From Pyramidobacter porci (GTDB lineage Bacteria; Synergistota; Synergistia; Synergistales; Dethiosulfovibrionaceae), in the NCBI RefSeq assembly GCF_009695745.1, contig NZ_VUNH01000001.1, positions 186,001 to 250,000 of the forward strand: a stretch of DNA of 64,000 nucleotides, read 5' to 3'. The translations under genes and the position numbers were made by a program. A model generated the notes under the pieces. It did not search any database. It worked only from the letters and a program-made list of their open reading frames with translations, and was not told the origin of the DNA. This document shows, in pieces, positions 9,959-18,847 of this stretch (positions are counted from its first letter, which is position 1; each line of letters opens with the position of its first letter).

Positions 9959-9980
9959 ACGTTAAGGAAGAAGGGGCATT

Positions 9981-11180
9981 ATGGCATCGATTCACAGAGA
10001 ACTGTTGAAAACTTTTTTTGAGCGTCAGGACGAGCGCACGCAGGCCGGCATCAAAAAGGCCACGGAAAAGATGGTCGAGGTCAAGAAGAACGGCGGCAAG
10101 ATCGTCGTTGCTTGCGGCAGCGGTCCAAATATCCACGAAGGCGTGACGACGCTGATCGCGGAACTGATGGACAAGGGAATTATCGACGGCGTCACCACAA
10201 GCTCGGCGGTCGTCGGCCACGAAATGGCGGGGGCTCTCGACCGGGTGAAAATGGTCAGTTCCGACGAGCTGGGCTTCGATCCCGATGACATGCCGCGCGG
10301 CAACGTCTTCGAGTTCACCTGCATGACGCCCGACGAACTGGCGGCGTTGAAAAAGCAGATCGTCCTGGACGACGCGCTTCTTGCCAAAAAAGACCGGATC
10401 GCCGGACACGAAGTCATCAAAGCGGCCGGCAACATGGCCTATCCGATGGGGTACTGGAACGAGCACGTCGCTTCCGAAATCTGCGACATCGCCCGTACCT
10501 ACGCGCTTCCGTTCGAAGTCGTCGCGGGCTGGGGCTGCGACCGTCGCACGATGCTGGGCGTCGGCGCGGCGAAAAACCTTCCCGTGCTGGTCAGCCTGCC
10601 GCAGATGGTAGGCGGCGGCAACATCGGCTCGTGCATCGGCGACAGCATCCCGATCCGCCAGCGCTGCATGCGCGTCGCGCGCATGCTCGAGGACGCGGAC
10701 GTCATCATCGAGTCGGCCATCGCCCTTTCGCAGGAACTTCACGACGGTCCGTTCGAGAAGTACACGGGGCATGGCATCTGGGCCTGGTGGAACGGCATGC
10801 ACACCTACAACCTGCGCGGCAAGACGCTGATCCGCCTTGACCTCGACGAAAATCTGCGCCGGGCCTGCGATTCCCAGGCGCAGATGCAGGAAGCGATCGC
10901 CAAGGGGCTGCCGAAAACGAAAATTTCCGGCATTCCTTTCCGCATGGAAATGTCGGCCTTTGCGCGCCACGAGGGGAGCATTCCGCTGATCGGCGACATC
11001 GGCGAAGTCTGGCCGGTTCTGGCCATCGGCGTCGCCGACGCGCTCGGCGTTGAACTCGATTTCATGAGCTACAAGCAGGAAACCGCCGAGGGCAAAGCCA
11101 TGCGCGAATGGATCGTCGACAACGTCAAACCGCTGGACATTGGGGCAATCAGAGCCAAAGCTCTGACGTTCAGGCTGTAA
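9981..11180 (+). CDS. Conserved protein of unknown function, deoxyhypusine-synthase-like segment
   Basis: I do not recognise this 399-residue soluble protein as a named LPS enzyme. Residues about 39-88 (IVVACGSGPNIHEGVTTLI, then a Gly-Ile-Ile-Asp turn and TTSSAVVGHEMAGAL) line up by eye with the NAD-binding start of deoxyhypusine synthase (a segment of type VFLGYTSN, then VDVLVTTAGGVEEDLIKCL). The active-site lysine region of that enzyme is not apparent. Later it contains AYPMGYWNEHVASEI, a Cys-Asp-Arg at VVAGWGCDRRTM and a GSCIGDSIPIRQRCM stretch. It lies 22 bases after waaA and 1 base before kdsB, so a role in Kdo or LPS assembly is inferred, but the reaction is unknown. Confidence 0.7.
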   Translation: MASIHRELLKTFFERQDERTQAGIKKATEKMVEVKKNGGKIVVACGSGPNIHEGVTTLIAELMDKGIIDGVTTSSAVVGHEMAGALDRVKMVSSDELGFDPDDMPRGNVFEFTCMTPDELAALKKQIVLDDALLAKKDRIAGHEVIKAAGNMAYPMGYWNEHVASEICDIARTYALPFEVVAGWGCDRRTMLGVGAAKNLPVLVSLPQMVGGGNIGSCIGDSIPIRQRCMRVARMLEDADVIIESAIALSQELHDGPFEKYTGHGIWAWWNGMHTYNLRGKTLIRLDLDENLRRACDSQAQMQEAIAKGLPKTKISGIPFRMEMSAFARHEGSIPLIGDIGEVWPVLAIGVADALGVELDFMSYKQETAEGKAMREWIVDNVKPLDIGAIRAKALTFRL

Positions 11181-11181
11181 A

Positions 11182-11910
11182 ATGAAAACGATCGGAATCA
11201 TTCCGGCCCGATGGGGCTCCAGCCGCCTGCCCGGCAAGCCGCTTGCCGATCTCTGCGGCAAGCCAGTCATTCAGCACGTCTATGAGCAGTGCCTGAAAGC
11301 CCGCTCTCTGGCGCGGGTGATCGTCGCCACCGACGACGAGAGGATCCTGAACGCCGTTGTCGCGTTCGGCGGAGAAGCCGAGATGACGGCTTCCGACCAT
11401 CCCAACGGCACCAGCCGCGTCGCCGAGGTCGCCGCGCGCGTGGAGTGCGACTACGTCATCAACATTCAGGGCGACGAACCGATGCTCGACCCGCGCGTGA
11501 TCGACCAGCTTGCCGACGTTCTGATCCATGCCGGCGAGCCGATGGCGACGCTCTCCGTTCCTTTTGCCTCCGCGGCGGAGGCGGCCGATCCGAACAATGT
11601 CAAAGTCGTCGTCGATCAAAAAGGGCGAGCTTTGTATTTCAGCCGTAGCGTCATTCCCTTCGCGCGCTGCGGGACGCCCGTCGTCTCCAAACACATCGGC
11701 ATTTACGGCTACCGCAAAGATTTTCTGCCCGTTTATCTGCGCCTTACGGAAACGCCGCTTGCCGAAGCGGAAAGCCTCGAACAGCTTCGCGCCCTGGAAC
11801 ACGGCTACGACATCGTCGTCGCCGTTTCCGCGTATCCCGACCGCGGCGTGGGAATCAACACGCCTCATGATTTGGAGCTGGCGCGAAAGCTGATGAGCGA
11901 AAAAAGCTGA
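11182..11910 (+). CDS. kdsB: KdsB, CMP-Kdo synthetase
   Basis: The 242-residue enzyme activates Kdo with CTP to CMP-Kdo, the donor for WaaA. It has the nucleotidyltransferase start IIPARWGSSRLPGKPL (residues 6-21), VIVATDDERI, DHPNGTSRVAEVA and NIQGDEPMLDP, all KdsB hallmarks, and the usual length. It starts 1 base after the preceding unknown gene and is followed by a clear terminator, so it closes the lipid A-Kdo operon. Confidence 0.95.
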   Translation: MKTIGIIPARWGSSRLPGKPLADLCGKPVIQHVYEQCLKARSLARVIVATDDERILNAVVAFGGEAEMTASDHPNGTSRVAEVAARVECDYVINIQGDEPMLDPRVIDQLADVLIHAGEPMATLSVPFASAAEAADPNNVKVVVDQKGRALYFSRSVIPFARCGTPVVSKHIGIYGYRKDFLPVYLRLTETPLAEAESLEQLRALEHGYDIVVAVSAYPDRGVGINTPHDLELARKLMSEKS

Positions 11911-11937
11911 ACAAAATCCGCGATAATCGGATATAAT

Positions 11938-11973
11938 AAAAGCCAGTCTGCGTTTATTCAGACTGGCTTTTTT
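11938..11973 (+). terminator. Rho-independent terminator after kdsB
   Basis: A 13-base stem (AAAAGCCAGTCTG paired with CAGACTGGCTTTT, 8-base loop) ends in a run of T, 28 bases after the kdsB stop. It separates the lipid A-Kdo operon from larC. Confidence 0.92.
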
Positions 11974-12003
11974 CGTATCGATATCCCCGTTCGAGGAGAA
12001 AAA

Positions 12004-13164
12004 ATGAAAACTCTGTACATCGACTGCACAGCGGGCATCTCCGGCAACAGATTGATCGGGGCTCTGCTTGATTTGAAAGGAGAAAATGCCGACGAATTCG
12101 ATCGGCGGATGTCATGGCTTCGTCGCTATGGCTGCACGTGGACCGTCAGGTCCGCAGGCCCGAACGGCTGGGGCGGCATCGAGGCGAAACCGGTTTCTTC
12201 CGGCTGCGAGACCTTTGAATTCGCGGAAATAGAGGCGCTTCTCGACGAGTCGAAGCTTTCGTCGGAGATGAAGCAACGCGCGTTCTCGGCCTTCAACGCT
12301 TTAAAAACGGCGGGGTGCGTTTTCCGCAGCGACGAAAGCGGGGCCTTTCTCCTTGACGCCTGCCTCGTGTTCGAAATTGTCGGAGCGCTCGCGCTCTTGG
12401 ATACGCTCCGAGTCGATTCCGTCTATGCCTCGCCGGTCAATGTCGGCGGCCGTATGAACGCCCCTGAACGGAGCGTCGTGTCCGCGCCGGTTTCGTTTTT
12501 TTTGAAGGGGATGACCGTTTTCGCCCGCGAAGGGGAACATGAACGAACGACGTTAAGCGGCGCCCTGCTGCTCAAAGCCCTCTCCGCATCCAGCGAGTCT
12601 CTTCCGGCAGGCAGGCTGCTTGCCGGCGGCTGCGGGGGAACCGCGCCGCAGGGAAGCTCCGAGGCGCTGCACGTCATGGTGCTCGAGCGCAATGACGAAG
12701 CTTCCCTTCCGTATCTGACGGGAAAAATCGTCGTGATGGAGACGAATATCGACGACATGAACCCCCAGGATTATCAGAACCTGGAAGAGCGCCTCTTCGC
12801 GTGCGGCGCGCTGGACGTTTTTTTTACTCCCATATTGATGAAAAAAATGCGTCCGGCGGTGAGGCTGACGTGCGTTTCCCGCGCCGCCGACAGAGAAAAA
12901 CTGGGCGAAATCATTCTGAGATACAGCACGACGATCGGCCTGCGCTGGAGCGAAGTCAACCGCATGACGCTGAAGCGCCGGATCCAGAAATTCGAGAGTT
13001 CCGTCGGTCCGGTGTCGGTGAAACTGTCACGCTGGGGCGATGAAATCGTCCGCGTCACGGCGGAGTACGAAGATTTAAAACGCATTTCCCGGGAGACGGG
13101 GCACCCCTTGGAACAGCTTCGTCCTCTTGTCGTCAGCGAATTCCGTCAAAAGGAAGATTTATAA
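12004..13164 (+). CDS. larC: LarC-family nickel insertion protein
   Basis: The 386-residue protein belongs to the LarC (DUF111) family, which inserts nickel into the pyridinium dithiocarboxylate cofactor of lactate racemase and related enzymes. It shows a divergent N-terminal motif (DCTAGISGNRLIGALLD instead of the common DCFSGISGDM type), SPVNVGGR, and the C-terminal hallmark METNIDDMNPQ followed by FFTPILMKKMRPA. It is one intact frame, not split as in some lactobacilli. A GAGGAG site precedes the ATG. No larB, larE or racemase gene is in the window; instead it leads an LPS-core operon, 2 bases before the ELM1-like gene, which is unexpected. Confidence 0.85.
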   Translation: MKTLYIDCTAGISGNRLIGALLDLKGENADEFDRRMSWLRRYGCTWTVRSAGPNGWGGIEAKPVSSGCETFEFAEIEALLDESKLSSEMKQRAFSAFNALKTAGCVFRSDESGAFLLDACLVFEIVGALALLDTLRVDSVYASPVNVGGRMNAPERSVVSAPVSFFLKGMTVFAREGEHERTTLSGALLLKALSASSESLPAGRLLAGGCGGTAPQGSSEALHVMVLERNDEASLPYLTGKIVVMETNIDDMNPQDYQNLEERLFACGALDVFFTPILMKKMRPAVRLTCVSRAADREKLGEIILRYSTTIGLRWSEVNRMTLKRRIQKFESSVGPVSVKLSRWGDEIVRVTAEYEDLKRISRETGHPLEQLRPLVVSEFRQKEDL

Positions 13165-13166
13165 AA

Positions 13167-14315
13167 ATGGATTTGAGACCGCTTTTGATACTTCTTAACG
13201 AAAGTACCCGAGGACATATCGTCCAGAGCCGGGGAATACGCGACCGCATGCAAAAGCTCGCCGATTTCGAAGCGGTGGAATTCGACGTTCCTCGTTTACA
13301 CGGAGCGGCGAGGATCAAAGCGCTCAAACTGCTTGCCCGCCGTCTTCCCAAAGCGACGCCGCAGGGCGCGGAGCGTTGGCTTTTGAGAGCCGGAGGCAAG
13401 GAGCTTCTTGACCGCATGGCCCTGGTGAATCCGGAGCGGCGTTCGCTTCTTTTCCTCTCCGCGGGAAGTACAGCCGCGCCGTATTGTTTGGCTCTCGCCA
13501 AAAGATTCAGCGGGAAAAGCTGCGTGGTGATGACGCCCTCCGTCTTGGGCACGAAACCTTTCGATATGGCGGTCGTGCCCAAACATGACGGGCGGCGCGG
13601 CGACAACGTTCTGGTCACGCTCGGCGCCCCCAATTCCATTTCTCCGGAGCTTTTGGAGAGCCAAAGCCGGGAACTGCTGAGCGATTATCCTCCGCATCAG
13701 AAAGACGCCTGGGGGGTCCTCATCGGCGGCGACGATCTGAACTATTCGATCGCTCCCCTCTGGGTGAACAAAGTCCTGCCGACGCTGCTCAACGCCGCGG
13801 CCGACGCCAACGTCGACCTGTATATCACGACCTCGCGCCGCACGCAGGCGGCGACGGAGATGGAGATCGCCAAACTCTGCGGGGACACCAGCGTGGTGCG
13901 GATGTTGCTGCTGGCCTCGCAGGATTCCCGCAATCCCGTTCCCGGCATCCTCGGCCATTGCTCGCGCGTCTTCTGCACCGAAGACTCCGTTTCGATGATC
14001 TCCGAAGCGGTCACCGCGGGCGTACAGACGGCGGTCATCACCGTCGGCCATCATCACGGCGTCAAACGGCTTCTGCAGGAGGTGACGGAATGGCTCGTGG
14101 ACGCCCGTCTGCTCTCCACCAAACGTCTGTGGGGCGTACCGCGCTTCAACAGAATGATCGAGGATTTCGAAAACCAGAATTATCTGTGCTTGGTCACCCC
14201 CCGCAATCTGGACGACGATCTTCGTCATTTCCTCGAACGGCCGCTTGACGGGATGAAAGGCTTCAACGAAGCCGAAAAAGCCGCGAGGTGGATCCTGAAC
14301 AGGTGGCTGCCATGA
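13167..14315 (+). CDS. ELM1/GtrOC1-family protein (DUF1022)
   Basis: The 382-residue protein resembles the Mito_fiss_Elm1 family (PF06258), found in plant mitochondria and in bacterial LPS loci. Visible features are LGAPNSISPELL, a GVLIGGDDLNYSIAP segment near residue 190, LYITTSRRTQ near residue 213 and FCTEDSVSMISEA near residue 270, the order seen in this GT-B-like family. Bacterial members are suspected glycosyltransferases but their reaction is not settled. It starts 2 bases after larC and overlaps the next transferase gene (ATGA), so it is part of the core-assembly operon. Confidence 0.72.
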   Translation: MDLRPLLILLNESTRGHIVQSRGIRDRMQKLADFEAVEFDVPRLHGAARIKALKLLARRLPKATPQGAERWLLRAGGKELLDRMALVNPERRSLLFLSAGSTAAPYCLALAKRFSGKSCVVMTPSVLGTKPFDMAVVPKHDGRRGDNVLVTLGAPNSISPELLESQSRELLSDYPPHQKDAWGVLIGGDDLNYSIAPLWVNKVLPTLLNAAADANVDLYITTSRRTQAATEMEIAKLCGDTSVVRMLLLASQDSRNPVPGILGHCSRVFCTEDSVSMISEAVTAGVQTAVITVGHHHGVKRLLQEVTEWLVDARLLSTKRLWGVPRFNRMIEDFENQNYLCLVTPRNLDDDLRHFLERPLDGMKGFNEAEKAARWILNRWLP

Positions 14316-15349
14316 AAATCATTCACATCCTCCCCGAGCTTCAGATCGGCGGCGTCGAACGGCACGTGATCGACCTGTCGAACGAACTTGTCGGAAGGGG
14401 CCACGAGATCATGGTGATCTCGGCCGGCGGCCAGATGGAACGCCAGCTCGATTCCAAAGTGCTCGTGCGTCATCTTCCCGTGCACAAAAAAAATCCCCTG
14501 ACGGGATTTTACAGCGCGGTGAAAATCGCCCGCTGGATCCGGCATGAGCGCTGGCAGCTCATTCACGCGCACTCCCGCGTGCCGGCGTGGATCGCCAGCT
14601 GGGCCAGCTCTTTGGCCCGTGTCCCGTGGCTGTATACCGCTCATGCGGTATACAGCCACAATTTAGGACTGTATCCGTTGAAAAGAGCTGACAAGGTCAT
14701 CTGCGTCAGTCGAGCGGTAAAGGACGATCTCAGCGAATATATTCCTGCAAACAGCCAGGTTATTTACAATGGCTTGCCCGAAAGCGTGCCGCACTGGCGT
14801 CCGCTTGGCGGAGACACAGCGGTGATCCTTGCCGTTGGCCGTCTGACTCGTTTGAAGGGAATCGACACTGTTTTGCGGGCTTTGGCGCTGTTGAAACAAG
14901 AAGGAATATGCCGCTGGAAATTTGTAATCGTCGGAGACGGCCCGCAGAAAAGAGCGCTTGAAGAACGCGCCGCCGGTTTAGACATTGCGTCTCAGGTTGA
15001 ATTTACGGGATACAGAGAGGATATTATCGAAAAGCTCCTGAATTGCAGCTGTTATGTTTTGCCGTCTATTTCCGAAGGGATGGGGCTGACGCTGATGCTT
15101 GCCGCGAAAATGGGCGTGCCGGTGCTTGCCTCGGATCTGCCGGCAATTTGTGAGCTGACCCTTGAGAGGGAAAAGCTGTTACCGCCTGCGGAGATATCGG
15201 CATGGACGCGCAGTTTGCGGCAAATCTTGAGCGGTTGTCTCGAGGTTGCGCCAAAATTTGATGAAAGCGTTCTTTTGACGGAGGCGCAGATGGCCGGGAA
15301 GTTGCTTGCGATATATCAAAATTTAAACGATACCTATGCCGAGAAATGA
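14312..15349 (+). CDS. Family 4 glycosyltransferase (LPS core)
   Basis: The 345-residue protein is a GT-B retaining glycosyltransferase. It begins IIHILPELQIGGVERHVIDL, has VILAVGRLTRLKGIDTVLRA near residue 170, VIVGDGPQKRAL, and the donor-binding segment LPSISEGMGLTLMLAAKMGVPVLASDL near residue 250. The ATG at 14312 overlaps the ELM1-like stop and gives a normal N-terminus. It probably adds a hexose to the inner core, inferred only from operon context. The sugar is not predictable. Confidence 0.87.
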   Translation: MKIIHILPELQIGGVERHVIDLSNELVGRGHEIMVISAGGQMERQLDSKVLVRHLPVHKKNPLTGFYSAVKIARWIRHERWQLIHAHSRVPAWIASWASSLARVPWLYTAHAVYSHNLGLYPLKRADKVICVSRAVKDDLSEYIPANSQVIYNGLPESVPHWRPLGGDTAVILAVGRLTRLKGIDTVLRALALLKQEGICRWKFVIVGDGPQKRALEERAAGLDIASQVEFTGYREDIIEKLLNCSCYVLPSISEGMGLTLMLAAKMGVPVLASDLPAICELTLEREKLLPPAEISAWTRSLRQILSGCLEVAPKFDESVLLTEAQMAGKLLAIYQNLNDTYAEK

Positions 15350-15446
15350 ACAGGCAGTCGACGTGAATCCCCGTTCTCTCTCGCGAACCGTTTCGTAGAT
15401 TTCTTACGACAGGTCCAAACGCATGACTGAGAGGGGATAATATGTT
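15350..15446 (+). other. 97-base gap inside the core operon
   Basis: This gap holds an imperfect inverted repeat (ATCCCC with TCTCTC near 15366-15380, and GAGAGGGGAT near 15430-15440) but no T-run, so it is not a clear terminator. The GAGAGGGGAT arm also serves as the likely ribosome binding region of the next gene. An internal promoter is possible but none is obvious. Confidence 0.3.
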
Positions 15447-16544
15447 ATGAGAGTATTACACTACGTTGACGAAAACCGTCTGGCCTGGATGGTGCCGTGG
15501 ATTCAACTGCTGAAGGAGCTGGAGAAACACGGCGTCGAAAACCACGTGATCTGCCGAAGCGGCGGCACTTTATCGGCCGGATTGGCGCGGGAGAACATCG
15601 CACATTCCACGTACGTTCCTGTTGCGCAGTGGCTGCCCGTAATCGCTTATGGCATGGAGCGTCTCATCGATCGCGTGAAGCCGGCGCTGATCCACACGAG
15701 ACTTTCAGCGGCCGCGGCGATCGGCGGCTATTGGGGACGGAAGAAAAACGTCCCCGTCGTTTCGACGTTCGACAAATATCCGAAAGCGAAATACTATCAC
15801 CACTCCGACGTCGTGATCGGCTGCTCGTCCGCCGTCACGGCGCATATCAGAAGCTTGAAACTCAACCGGGCGTTTCTTACGGAGACGATTCTCAATCCCG
15901 TCTTATCCGAAAATTACGTTCGCAATGCCGAGACACGCCGACAGTTTCGCCGGCAACTTTCCGTTCACGGCGATGAAACCGTGATTTTGGGAATGGGACG
16001 TCTTGTCGGTTGGAAAGCGTGGGACGATTATCTTCGCGCTGTGGCGCTGCTGCCAAAGAAATTGAAGGCGCATTTTTGGCTTGTCGGCAGCGGCGATGAA
16101 GAGAAGAAATTAAGGGACTTGGCGGCGAAGCTCGACATCCAGAACCGCGTCCGCTTCTTCCCCTTCGCCGCGGACGTCAGGCCATGGCTTTGGGCGGCCG
16201 ATCTTTTCGTACAAAGCTCCAAAGAGCCCGAAGGCTTCAGCCTGATGCTCATCGAGGCGATGGCGGCCGGTGTCGTGCCGATTGCCACGAATATCGGGGG
16301 CACGCTGGACATTGTCAAAGACGGGGAAAACGGCCTGTTGTTCCGCCCGTCCGACGTGAAGTTTTTAAGCGGTCTGATGATGCGTGGGATGGATGCTGCT
16401 TTGCGCCAAAAGTTGTCGGAGAACGCGTCGAAGAGCGCGGCGGAAGTGAGCGTGAGCAGGATCGCGGTTCAGACCGTGGCGCTCTACAAAAGAACGCTGC
16501 AGACTGCAGATGAGCGGGCCCTTTGCACCGGAAAGAAGAGTTGA
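15447..16544 (+). CDS. Family 4 glycosyltransferase (LPS core)
   Basis: The 365-residue protein is a second GT4-type enzyme. It begins VLHYVDENRLAWMVPWI, has ILGMGRLVGWKAWDDYLRA near residue 180, FWLVGSGDEEKKLRDLA, and the donor site SSKEPEGFSLMLIEAMAAGVVPIATN with a following GGTLDIV near residue 265-290. It is probably a core or outer-core transferase. It ends 1 base before the O-antigen ligase-like start. Acceptor and sugar are unknown. Confidence 0.87.
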   Translation: MRVLHYVDENRLAWMVPWIQLLKELEKHGVENHVICRSGGTLSAGLARENIAHSTYVPVAQWLPVIAYGMERLIDRVKPALIHTRLSAAAAIGGYWGRKKNVPVVSTFDKYPKAKYYHHSDVVIGCSSAVTAHIRSLKLNRAFLTETILNPVLSENYVRNAETRRQFRRQLSVHGDETVILGMGRLVGWKAWDDYLRAVALLPKKLKAHFWLVGSGDEEKKLRDLAAKLDIQNRVRFFPFAADVRPWLWAADLFVQSSKEPEGFSLMLIEAMAAGVVPIATNIGGTLDIVKDGENGLLFRPSDVKFLSGLMMRGMDAALRQKLSENASKSAAEVSVSRIAVQTVALYKRTLQTADERALCTGKKS

Positions 16545-16545
16545 A

Positions 16546-17811
16546 ATGATAAAAGAGAGTTCCAAAGCGGACGCTATCGAAAATATCTTCGTAAATGTGT
16601 ATGCGGCCTCCGCGTGCCTGTCGCCTTTAGGACCGATCGTCCACTACGTGTTGTGGCCGCTGTGTCTGGTTCTGATGACGGTCGGCAGAGTGAAATATCA
16701 TGTTCCTTTCCGAGTGAAAAATCTGGATCGAACGGGGAAAATCGTCCTTGGATGCTGGCTGGCGTTATGCCTCTGGAGCGCTGTCGCGGGGCTTTTGACG
16801 TTCCATGATGTGGACAGCTACGGCAGAAATGTCACCATTTTTGTGGAGGTCTTTCTCGGCATGTATTTTGCGGCGCGTCTCCTGGCTCGCGAGACGATCC
16901 GCCAGAAGATGATGCGTTTTTTCGTCTGGGCAAGCGTGTTTATTCTCTTTGGAAATCTGCTGCGGGAATTGGGCTTTATCGACTATTTCCCCAATCGTTC
17001 TTTGGAGAACGGAAATAATCTGGGGCTGCTCGGCGTCCTGCTGCTGCCGCCCCTCGTCTGTTATGCGTTCTGGTGCGCCAAGGGACTTGTTCAGCGCGTG
17101 CTTATCGTCGTTCCTGTCTGTCTTGTCGTTTTTTTGTCTTTTTCTTCGGGGGCGTGGATGGCCGCGGCGATCGGCGGATGTTTTCTGTTTTATTGGACCT
17201 TCAAATTCAAGAAGATCGGGATTTCGTTTCTTGTGAGCGGAGCAGTATTGCTCGTATTGGTCTGCGTCGCGATCAATGTTCGTTCGGGAGGCGCCCTGTG
17301 GAGAAAAATCGCGACGGAATACCAGCAGATTACGTCGATGCAGGACATGGGAACGTTTACGACGTATCGCAACGAGATCTGGAGCGCTTCGGCTTATTTG
17401 ATCCGGAAGCGCCCCTTCACAGGATGGGGTGGAGAAAAATTTCTACGCCTGTACCATGAACTTTTTCGAACGAAAGCCGACGAGTTGGGGCTGAAGTATC
17501 AAGCGAACGGCATGCATCCGCATTCGACGTTTCTGAATGTCGCCTATCTTGCCGGGATTCCCGGTTTGGCGCTCTTTCTGGCGGCGTATGCCGTTTCTTT
17601 GAAAAAGGCTTTCCGGCTGGCGCAGATGGAGAATGGAAGCCTCTTTCCGTGGGGAATCGTCCTTTTTGTCCTGTTGTTGGTCGTTCTGGTCTACGCATTG
17701 ACCGCCGACGTTCTCATGGGACGCCGCGATACGTCGGTGATGTTCTGGTGTTTTTGGGGAATTTTGTTGATTTTGCCGGATGGGCGCGGTTCGCCTTGTG
17801 AGAAATCATAA
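16546..17811 (+). CDS. O-antigen ligase (WaaL/Wzy_C) family membrane protein
   Basis: The 421-residue protein has about ten to twelve hydrophobic segments and a large loop near residues 255-320 containing TTYRNEIWSASAYLI, PFTGWGGEKF and ANGMHPHSTFLNVAYLAGI, which is the Wzy_C/O-antigen ligase signature. It would join a glycan to lipid A-core on the periplasmic side, or polymerise an O-unit. The ATG at 16546 is chosen over 16510 because GAAAGAAGAG sits just before it and the upstream gene ends at 16544. No wzx, wzz or O-unit genes are in the window, so ligase or short capping role cannot be separated. Confidence 0.82.
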   Translation: MIKESSKADAIENIFVNVYAASACLSPLGPIVHYVLWPLCLVLMTVGRVKYHVPFRVKNLDRTGKIVLGCWLALCLWSAVAGLLTFHDVDSYGRNVTIFVEVFLGMYFAARLLARETIRQKMMRFFVWASVFILFGNLLRELGFIDYFPNRSLENGNNLGLLGVLLLPPLVCYAFWCAKGLVQRVLIVVPVCLVVFLSFSSGAWMAAAIGGCFLFYWTFKFKKIGISFLVSGAVLLVLVCVAINVRSGGALWRKIATEYQQITSMQDMGTFTTYRNEIWSASAYLIRKRPFTGWGGEKFLRLYHELFRTKADELGLKYQANGMHPHSTFLNVAYLAGIPGLALFLAAYAVSLKKAFRLAQMENGSLFPWGIVLFVLLLVVLVYALTADVLMGRRDTSVMFWCFWGILLILPDGRGSPCEKS

Positions 17812-17857
17812 CCGCGCTCAACGTGATTTTTACCGATATGATGAAAGAGGCATGGCA

Positions 17858-18847
17858 ATGAGCCGTTTTATGGAATTGGATCCGACCAAGGCAAAAACGT
17901 ATCAGGCAAGAGAGCGCCCATCTCTCGTCACTGCGGCGATCGAAGGGAAAGCCTACCGCCACGGCATGAGCGTGGGGGAATTTTTTCTCGGCCTTCCGAA
18001 CGTCCTGAAGGCCAAAGACCTCCTCGAGGTCGCCGCGGCGATCGCGCAGGCGAAAAAGGACGGCCGCGCCGTGATCGCCATGTTCGGCGGCCACGTCGTC
18101 AAATGCGGGTGTGTGCCATTGCTGCTGGATCTGGCGAAAGACGGATTCGTCACGCATTTCGCGTCGAACGGCGCCGCCGCCATCCACGATACCGAACTGG
18201 CGTTGTGCGGACACACCTCGGAAGATGTGGCCGCGCAAATTGAAGACGGTTCATTCGGCATGGCGGCGGATACGGCGGATGCGTTGAACCACGCCGCCTC
18301 TCGCGCTCACCTCAGAAAAGAAGGTTTCGGCGAGGCGCTTGGCGCTCTGCTGGCGGAAAAGCAGGCCCCTTACGACCGCCTCTGCCTCTCGGTGCAGGCG
18401 GCCCGGCTGAATATCCCTTATACGGTTCACGTCGCTTTGGGAACGGATATCGTACATCAGCATCCCAGCGCCGTCGGCGCGGACATCGGCGATGCGTCGC
18501 TGAGGGATTTCCGCATCTTTGCCGCTTCCGTTTCCCGGCTCGAAGGCGGGGTAGTTTTGAACTTGGGAAGTGCCGTGATCATGCCCGAAGTTTTTCTCAA
18601 GGCACTTTCTCTCGCCAGAAATTTAGGCTTCAAGATCAAAAACTTTACCACGGCCAATATGGACATGATCCAGCATTATCGTCCCCGCATGAACGTCGTT
18701 ACCCGTCCGGTGCAAAATTCCGGGAGAGGGTACGCCATCACCGGGCATCACGAGATCATGATTCCGCTGCTTGGCGCCGCCGTCAGGGAGTTTGAGGCGG
18801 GAACTTTGCATTTGCCGAGAGACGAGGCGCGTTGCGATGAGGATTGA
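17858..18847 (+). CDS. Conserved protein of unknown function, second deoxyhypusine-synthase-like gene
   Basis: I cannot name this 329-residue soluble protein. Residues about 69-118 (AVIAMFGGHVVKCGCVPLLL, then THFASNGAAAIHDTELALCG and HTSEDV) resemble by eye the first NAD-binding element of deoxyhypusine synthase, and a later GDASLRDFRIF ... GGVVLNLGSAVIMPE order recalls its second half. The catalytic lysine motif is absent. The ATG at 17858 has AAAGAGG seven bases upstream. It lies between the ligase-like gene and the heptosyltransferases and overlaps the latter by 11 bases, so it is translated with LPS-core genes. It shares the N-terminal pattern with the unknown gene at 9981-11180. Confidence 0.68.
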   Translation: MSRFMELDPTKAKTYQARERPSLVTAAIEGKAYRHGMSVGEFFLGLPNVLKAKDLLEVAAAIAQAKKDGRAVIAMFGGHVVKCGCVPLLLDLAKDGFVTHFASNGAAAIHDTELALCGHTSEDVAAQIEDGSFGMAADTADALNHAASRAHLRKEGFGEALGALLAEKQAPYDRLCLSVQAARLNIPYTVHVALGTDIVHQHPSAVGADIGDASLRDFRIFAASVSRLEGGVVLNLGSAVIMPEVFLKALSLARNLGFKIKNFTTANMDMIQHYRPRMNVVTRPVQNSGRGYAITGHHEIMIPLLGAAVREFEAGTLHLPRDEARCDED

